64,000 nucleotides of DNA, taken from NCBI GenBank assembly GCA_914767715.1, contig OU612069.1, positions 14,629,387 to 14,693,386 on the forward strand, given 5' to 3'. Source of the DNA: Membranipora membranacea. Its lineage: Eukaryota; Bryozoa; Gymnolaemata; Cheilostomatida; Membraniporidae. The translations under genes and the position numbers were made by a program. This document shows positions 58,901-64,000 of the stretch, one piece after another (the first letter of the stretch is position 1; every line of letters begins with the position of its first letter). The notes below the pieces were generated by a model. It was given only the letters and a program-made list of their open reading frames with translations. It had not been told where the DNA came from and made no database searches.

Positions 58901-61900
58901 CATCACCATCTGGAAGAGCTGACCCGGTGGGTGTGAACACGTCCCAATCATCATTTAAGCAGTCCCACTGCTCAGCTTCGGTGTCTTGGTGTGCTGTACA
59001 CGGAAGAAAAATTTACTTTAATAGATTAATGCTATACATATTTTTTTATCAAGCGTGTCTTTGTAATTACATTTCCTTGAAAGTAAATAGAAAATAGGAA
59101 GTGACAGTGCTTAAAATTCTAAACAGAGTTTCACCAACTTATTCCTTTCCATGAATAACTAAAATAGCCAGGGTTCCCTGCTTGAATTCAGGGTTCCTTG
59201 TCTGCAGCTCTTTGCAGTATAATCATTTTGGGTTGCCTTCTCTAGAATAAGTTACCTCTTTTTAAGCTACCATCTTTGCAATAAAATCATCAACAACTTG
59301 TAAGTAACTCAACAGTCTCACCTTCCTGAACCTCTCCAGTAGAGGACTGTATACAGGTGATAACAAATCTACAGTCGTCTCCTGAGCAGGCTTGACTGTA
59401 ACATCGTCTACTGATGAAAGAGGCTTGACTGTATCTTGAGTGAGGTCGACTGTTTGGTCAAGTTCCGAGTAACTGTTTGTCAGATCCACACCAGCATCTA
59501 TCATATCAAGAAAGTAAATGTGTAAAGATGAAATAAGATAAGATGATAAATAGATTTTGGTCAATTAATCTGCTTTGTATTTGGAATCTCCATTTGACTG
59601 TTGAAGACATTGATAATGTGGCTTAGCAATTACCAGTCCGGATATTTCCTTGTCCAGCTAGGGTTAATGGCCCACAACAGCGAAGTCTAGTAGGACAGGC
59701 ATTTAATCTCTGTTGAGAATGGAAATTCAGCACTTCACTGACTGTGAATCTCACAAATCATCCGTCTTACAACCCTGCCATTGGCAGAGGCTTTGAAAGG
59801 ACATGTTTTTGATGTTAGGCACTCACTATCACAAAGTCGAAGAAATATTTTCATGTGGATTGGCATCTCATGTTTGCGTTGACACCTCATGAGGCTCCAA
59901 ATGATTTTACTCTCATCTCAACCCTTGAATTTAAAGTAGCGGCACTTTAACCTAAGTCTAGCAGACTGATTGGCGGAACTCACCAGGTTTAACAGTATTT
60001 CTGTTGGGTCTTGAGGCTTTTTGCGTGGTCTTCCTCTCTTCCTCCTCAACAGTGATGAGTTCGAACGAAGTGTTAATTTGTACGAGAACACGGTCTATCT
60101 GAGAGTTATGCCTCGTTTTTCTGCCCTGGAGAATCTTTGCCCTGGCATTTCCTTTTGACTTTCTGGTCTCCAAAGGAGTTGAGGTCATCTGTAAAATGAA
60201 TCAAAAAGGTTAAGGATAAATTCAAAGAAAACTTTGTGAGACAATTTTTGGAAATACTTCCAATCTCCAACTGCCTGCCTTAATCAAATCATCTGGAAAA
60301 AATCAAGAATTGCGAATGAGCTCCAAACATTTGGGTTGGATAAATCCGATATCCATTACACAAGCCTGTTACAATCACATGAAGCAGTCATTTCTAAGGC
60401 AGACCGCAGTGAAATGGTATTCGGCCCGATAACGAAGACCATGACTCCCCATAAACTTATTTTTGTCAAGTTTTTCTGTGATGACTTTGGGTTTGAGCCC
60501 AGGATCTGGATTTTGTTGAGTTGAAGGTCGGGCGTACGCAGTTTCATGTATGTCTCTGGAGTATGGAGGAGACTTTAAATTCCTGACACTTGGCGTGTTC
60601 CTCTGATTAGAATCGCCAGAGGCATCTTGAATGAACCTGTAGAGTATAGATACATATGAGTATGGGACACTGAAAAATTGCGCTACGCGCCATTTAATCA
60701 AATTATGACACCCCAAAGATTTAAATTATTCTCAAGAGGAAATGTTTGCCATTTCGAACTGACATGAAATTTATGGCTAGCTAGATACAACATACAGTGG
60801 TATCGGCATACCACTGTACAACACAAACGTCTTCAGCTATATGCCATGGGTCAAGCACTGTTTCGAGGCCTGCAGCTCCTCATGGCCGGCCCAACCATGA
60901 AAATAGTGAAATTTATGGCTAGCTAACAGGTATTCGACTTACTTTATATCAAAAACTTCCCCTTAAGCTAGCAAAAAATTGGTGCTAGCTGACATTGAGT
61001 AAACCCAGACTAGCTATCCTTAAATCTTAACTATCCCAATCTGTGTGAAAACCATTTTTATATACATGGTTGCCTGAAGATTTGAATATACAAAGCCCGA
61101 CTTTCACCACTCTAGTGAACATTTTAACGCTTACCTATGCAACGAGCTAGCTTTAGTCTGTAATACTTAAGATGGTATACTTTTTAGTACTGAGCCATCT
61201 CCAGTGTATAGATACTTGAGCCGGGCTGAGACGTGACCATACGCCAGTTCTGACATGTCAATCATGTGCTCACTCAATAATCGCTACCAACAAAACGTCA
61301 ACAATAAGTTTGTGAATTTGTGGTACTTCAGATATAACACCCTCTCTCATGTACCATGATAATGAAGTGAGATATTAAAAATCGTCGACATGTTTTTTGA
61401 ATTAGTGGAATTTCAGATATAGCACCCCTCTCATGTAACATAACATTAAAGTGACACAAATAAAATTGTAATATATTTATCAGTACAAAAAAAAATTAAA
61501 CGATAAGTAGTTTGTTTATCAGAAGAATTAAGTTAAACATACAACCTCAGCTGTAATGTAAGCTCCTATGTGGAATTTACCACACAAAAGTGAGCAGTAA
61601 GCTCATCAAGCGTATGTTTCTAGCCTGAGATAATCACATAGTGCAGACACAAACCTGATGTAGTTGTTGATATCTTGAAGCTAGCACTACTTTATGTACA
61701 GGTATATCACACATGTTAGTCTTGATAACAGCATCTGATAAATCACGGTTTGTAAGTAACCGACACATGTAATCACCTGAGCCCAATGATCTCTGTAAAC
61801 AAGCAATCAACAGTCCACCAGGCGCGATACACAAGAAAAACTTATGCGCTTATGAGATTTGAATAAAAGGAAGAATGAAAGAAGCTCACATGCTGAGAAA

Positions 61901-62872
61901 TGATGGCATGGTACAAAACCTGTGGAATTAACTCCGTTATATCAGAGAGGAGGCAACTCCAAAGGCATAAGTCCATATTATTAAGAAATGACGACCGCCT
62001 TAATGTGAAAAAGAGACACAAATGACAATGCATCATCAGGTTTTAAACATAACGGCAAGCGACAGAAAATGTGATACACCCAACAAATAGGCTACATAGA
62101 CCTTAGATGAGTGAATAAGTAGCAGGAGGAAATGTTCACCATTTTGTACAGGCTTGAAAAGTCAAATGCATGGCTAGCTTAATCTCCCACCTTGGCCAGC
62201 TAAATTTGTGCTAGCTAACAATAAGTCTCTCAAACTAGCTAACAATACGTCTCCTATACTAGCCAACAATATGTCCCTCAAACTAGCCCAACAAATGATG
62301 GGGCTGATGAGGGTTATCAAGGTATGTCATGAAATATGAAACCACTATGAGTGTTTCTTACCAGAGCTTACTCTCTGTCAGTACAATCTATGCTTGATGT
62401 GTCATCTAACGGTCTAATAGTGCTCTGGTCAGCCTTAATTCTTGTTTGCTTAACAGTAGGGGACGCTCGTGCACACCCCGTCTTGCTAGCTACTGGAGAC
62501 ATCTGAGTACTGGTCACAGGTGACGCTCCAGTCATGATTCTTCTGTTAGCCTGTGTTCTCTTAGCTGAATGATCGGGTGTCTCAGGTACCACAACTTCAG
62601 GATCATCACCTGACTGATGCCCCAAGTCTGTGAATATAAACCAAACCAAAAATGAGAATGATTATAAGCCAAGGTGCAGCCACTAATGGTTGGGCGTAGC
62701 TAAATGTTAGATATATCCTCGTTTTAATAGCTAAGGTTTCATGAAGCTATGAGGATGCATAATTGTAAGCTAGCAAGAATTTTAGCCTGAATCTTTACCT
62801 AAGGAGAATACATTACTCTTCTGTGCAATCATGACTTTCTGCGGGGGCATGAGGCCTGTTGGTGAAATTTTG
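55906..62872 (-). CDS. SLX4: SLX4 (BTBD12) structure-specific nuclease scaffold, partial model
   Basis: Minus-strand exons in order 62799-62872, 62372-62627, 61890-61998, 61655-61792, 61191-61283, 61135-61157, ~60386-60636, 59984-60188, 59322-59497, 58773-58993, 58135-58440, 57503-57729, 57048-57165, 56405-56494, 55906-55998. Domain order is BTB, SAP-like, SLX1-binding C-terminal helices, then a basic tail (SRRRKKPAQKSK). That combination is specific to SLX4 (established knowledge). SLX4 is nuclear and tethers SLX1, XPF-ERCC1 and MUS81-EME1 for crosslink repair and Holliday-junction resolution. The N-terminal UBZ fingers and XPF-binding region were not found; the model starts inside the gene. 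Unresolved joins: the 3' end of the 60636 exon, and 59322 to 58993 (phase mismatch). Confidence 0.85.
56405..56494 (-). CDS. SLX4: SLX4 exon, core of the SLX1-binding domain
   Basis: 30 codons, phase 0 both sides. Acceptor GTATTTATAG, donor GTTAGT. RSELIDLIKSAKIKCSTKQL, then ETFCFKQ, matches the family pattern 'L.EL...LK.AGIKCS...L..FLD'. The usual Gly of 'AGI' is Lys here. Confidence 0.85.
57048..57165 (-). CDS. SLX4: SLX4 exon, start of the SLX1-binding C-terminal domain
   Basis: 118 nt, acceptor TTTTAG, donor GTAGTT. TPDDLELTLRQLVQGHKELY, then NRMLTYQ, matches 'L...I...P.LY.KIL.Y.PL', the first helices of the conserved C-terminal domain that recruits SLX1. Confidence 0.88.
57503..57729 (-). 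CDS. SLX4: SLX4 exon with internal 24-bp tandem duplication
   Basis: 227 nt without an ATG, fully open in the frame set by both neighbours. Acceptor CCTTTATCAG, donor GTAGGA. Encodes two copies of AAVRSEGH, then DRLLDEVDELLSSSDEDD, a likely acidic, phosphorylatable segment. Ends in phase 2, completed by the next exon. Confidence 0.8.
58135..58440 (-). CDS. SLX4: SLX4 exon, SAP-like domain
   Basis: 102 codons, acceptor CATTTACAG, donor GTAAGA. KKLRGFGLRDKMSRKRMVTA, then LTQVYKETH, matches the SLX4 SAP-type helix pair ('LR.FGLR.....KRMV..L..IY..TH'), which in other animals binds MUS81. A Pro/Ser-rich stretch with two degenerate SRP(S/T) repeats follows. Confidence 0.86.
58773..58993 (-). CDS. 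SLX4: SLX4 exon, conserved linker with NDDWDVF and MPNYEGM motifs
   Basis: 221 nt, acceptor TTCCGTGTACAG, donor GTCAGT. In the frame that fits the downstream exon it reads LNDDWDVFTPTG ... FTPMPNYEGMGDELLK. 'TPMP.Y..M.T..L' just before the SAP region is a known SLX4 pattern. This frame needs one base from the exon above, which ends in phase 0, so a short exon may be missing or a non-obvious splice is used. Confidence 0.74.
59322..59497 (-). CDS. SLX4: SLX4 exon, acidic Ser/Thr linker
   Basis: 176 nt, acceptor TATGATAG, donor GTGAGA. DAGVDLTNSYSELDQTVDLT..., rich in VDLT repeats, possibly SUMO-interacting hydrophobic cores (inference). Ends in phase 0. Confidence 0.72.
59984..60188 (-). CDS. 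SLX4: SLX4 exon, basic linker
   Basis: 205 nt, acceptor CATTTTACAG, donor GTGAGT. Encodes STPLETRKSKGNARAKILQG... then EEEERKTTQKASRPNRNTVK, a charged linker. Phase 0 to phase 1, and the split codon fits the next exon exactly. Confidence 0.72.
60386..60636 (-). CDS. SLX4: SLX4 exon after BTB (3' end unresolved)
   Basis: Acceptor ATACTCTACAG. Open with a plausible disordered peptide (FIQDASGDSNQRNTPSVRNL...). No strong donor is visible: weak GT sites in phase 0 occur at the codons for KPK|V and FTA|V. The frame closes near 60375. The given left limit is only an upper bound on length. Confidence 0.5.
61135..61157 (-). CDS. SLX4: SLX4 candidate 23-nt micro-exon
   Basis: AG acceptor (AGTATTACAG) and a strong GTAAGC donor bound 23 nt encoding TKASSLH plus two bases. 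It joins the exon above in phase 0 and the exon at 60636 in phase 2. The intron above it would be only 33 nt. Confidence 0.45.
61191..61283 (-). CDS. SLX4: SLX4 exon, BTB domain part 2
   Basis: 31 codons after acceptor TTGGTAG: EHMIDMSELAYGHVSARLKY, then LYTGDGS. The 'F..LKYLYTG' strand-helix of BTB is unmistakable. The frame would hit TAA 8 codons later, so an intron must start at or near 61190. GTACTA at 61190 is the only in-phase choice. Confidence 0.75.
61655..61792 (-). CDS. SLX4: SLX4 exon, BTB domain part 1
   Basis: 46 codons, acceptor GTTTACAG, donor GTTTGT. LLTNRDLSDAVIKTN, then IPVHKVVLASRYQQLHQ, is the first half of a BTB fold ('LSDV.......HK.VLA.R'). In SLX4 this domain mediates dimerisation and aids XPF-ERCC1 binding. 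Confidence 0.85.
61890..61998 (-). CDS. SLX4: SLX4 exon preceding the BTB domain
   Basis: 109 nt, acceptor CACATTAAG, donor GTGAGC. The first base completes the split codon of the exon above, then 36 codons (NNMDLCLWSCLLSDITELIP...) run to phase 0, where the BTB exon starts. The phase fit on both sides is the main support. Confidence 0.62.
62372..62627 (-). CDS. SLX4: SLX4 exon, disordered N-terminal region
   Basis: 256 nt, acceptor TATATTCACAG, donor GTAAGC. Encodes a low-complexity acidic/Ser/Thr-rich stretch (GDDPEVVVPETPDHSAKRTQ...), as expected for the disordered region before the SLX4 BTB. Ends in phase 2. Confidence 0.72.
62799..62872 (-). CDS. SLX4: SLX4 exon, upstream of BTB (first resolved)
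   Basis: 74 nt: one base, 24 codons (KISPTGLMPPQKVMIAQKSN...), one base. Donor GTAAAG. Phase 1 joins the next exon. The acceptor TTTTAACAG coincides with the tail of a family-1 SINE. The preceding exon should end in phase 2 and was not found. Confidence 0.58.
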
Positions 62873-63117
62873 CTGTTAAAATCACAAGATTTAATCACAG
62901 GCCACAGACCGAATGATGGGGGAACGTGTGTTTGAGAGCTGGGCCGCAATACCTGCACCAACTTGCTTTCAATTTGTAGGCAGGTAGGAGCAGACCTGGG
63001 GTCCAACAATCCCTATAGTAGTCAGAGGAGCTCAGTGGGTTTCGGACTCATGACCTTCAACACTTGCAGGCTGAAGTTTCGCGCTCTAGCCAACTGGGCC
63101 ACATCTTACCTACTAAT
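62873..63117 (-). mobile_element. tRNA-derived SINE, family 1, in an SLX4 intron
   Basis: Minus strand, same sense as SLX4: head GATGTGGCCCAGTTGGCTAG, degenerate B box, body CCCAGGTCTGCTCCTACCTG, tail CTTGTGATTTTAACAG. The tail ends exactly where the exon at 62872 begins. Confidence 0.8.
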
Positions 63118-63321
63118 ATCCATCCGTGTACATTATCACTTGATGTGTATATATTTGGACGATAAACTATGAGTCTAACTTAACAAGTGAACTTACTCTG
63201 ATGAGTCTTATAAGACACATATAAACTGCTCTCAAATCAAAATACTGATGAATTAGAGATGGTCTGCTAACTCACGTCCATTTATAGTCTCGATACCCTG
63301 TGATACCGTGTGAGAAACCTT

Positions 63322-63503
63322 GATGTTACTTGGTTTTTATGTCTCGATATCAGTACGGGTCTACGGACTGGATCCTGATGGGGCACAGGAGCATTTGTGG
63401 TCGGATGCTCTTCCTGACACCACCGTGCCACGCCGGGAATCGAACACGGGACCTCTCGATTGAAAGACCCATGCCTTACCCATTGCGCCACGGCCGAGAA
63501 GGT
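63322..63503 (-). mobile_element. tRNA-derived SINE with a conserved central block
   Basis: Minus strand: A box TGGCGCAATGGGTAAGGC, B box GTGTTCGATTCCCGGCGTGG, then GTGTCAGGAAGAGCATCCGA. The latter resembles the central domain shared by many invertebrate SINEs (V/Meta-SINE type, from memory of that family). A young-looking head; no acceptor-stem pairing, so not a tRNA gene. Confidence 0.8.
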
Positions 63504-64000
63504 CTGCTATCTCTGCACATTAATTTCACTATCCGTTCATATTTATACCGAGGATTTTTAGCTCTGTGGAGGATTGAGACGTCCCTTTTGGCCTTCCTGG
63601 TTTCCTTTTATAAATCTGAGTACCAGATATGTTGACTGAATTTATAGCTAGAGTACTTATAGAAGTGTTCCCTGACCTTCTGGACGCAGAGGAGCGCATA
63701 GTGGTGAGCTACAGAATAGTTTTGTACCAGGGTCAAAGGCTAAGGTTACAAGGTGAAACGTCTTTAAAATAATTGTGATTTCATCGCTTTGCCTAGCACT
63801 CTATCACTCTTTCACTCACAGGTAAGAGAATTTGACTTGGGGATACTAGGTACAATTTGAACACCCTCAATTGAAATACGATATTCAAGAGATCACATTG
63901 CAAGTGGTAAACTGCTGCGATAATTTCAGATTCTTAACAAACCTTTTTGAAGAGTGAAGTGCCAGCTGTCGACCTTCGATTTGTTACTTTGGAGTGATCT
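63504..64000. other. Right edge, upstream SLX4 region, unresolved
   Basis: Should hold or precede the SLX4 N-terminal exons. A 48-codon plus-strand frame starts at 63629 (MLTEFIARVLIEVFPDLLDA...). I cannot tell whether it is coding. Confidence 0.35.

Noticed and set aside
60356-60547. Alternative minus-strand frame for the SLX4 exon after BTB
   Set aside because: It does not continue the frame set by the upstream acceptor and has no better donor.
63415-63500. tRNA gene candidate on the minus strand
   Set aside because: Same reason; it is the head of a longer SINE.

Overview
The window looks like nuclear DNA of an invertebrate animal. It is AT-rich and intron-bearing. It is crowded with tRNA-derived SINEs, non-LTR and LTR retroelement pieces and short inverted-repeat elements. 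Most coding is split into exons that carry canonical AG/GT borders and compatible phases but often no ATG of their own. I cannot name the species or phylum from the sequence. No bacterial operon, CRISPR array, rRNA or free-standing tRNA gene is visible.

Two multi-exon host genes can be assembled, both on the minus strand. Gene 1 (14284-32392) has six exons and predicts a 541-residue TRIM-like protein: a B-box-like zinc-binding module, a coiled coil, a Pro/Ser/Lys-rich linker and a C-terminal beta-propeller. No RING was found. Its 8.1-kb third intron holds a young Ty3/Gypsy element (17680-22929) in the antisense direction and a BEL/Pao fragment. Gene 2 (55906 to about 62870) is recognisable as SLX4/BTBD12, the structure-specific nuclease scaffold. 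It has an upstream low-complexity segment, a BTB domain, a SAP-like helix pair, the C-terminal SLX1-binding region and a basic tail. Most of its exons were found by joining splice sites in phase. Three spots remain unresolved: the N-terminus, the 3' end of the exon at 60636, and a phase mismatch between the exons at 59322 and 58993.

The rest is mobile and repeated DNA. From 0 to 14 kb lie inverted-repeat elements, a LINE fragment, a tandem repeat of about 335 bp and a diverged duplicated block. From 25 to 31.7 kb lie hAT-like and other inverted-repeat elements inside Gene 1 introns. From 36.4 to 52.3 kb is a field of diverged copies of one repeat that carries, at least six times in the same orientation, a short cassette bordered by splice-like AG and GT sites. 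That field also contains a 1.34-kb near-perfect palindrome flanked by TTAA, a 16-bp minisatellite and a LINE remnant. From 52 to 59 kb are members of a short inverted-repeat family (ends TAGATCAAGTTTGATC) that makes 9-bp target duplications.

The observations most worth a second look are the exon-like cassette array, the 1.34-kb palindrome, the 33-nt intron and 23-nt exon in the SLX4 BTB domain, the SINE that seems to supply an SLX4 splice acceptor, and the nearly new but coding-broken Gypsy insertion.
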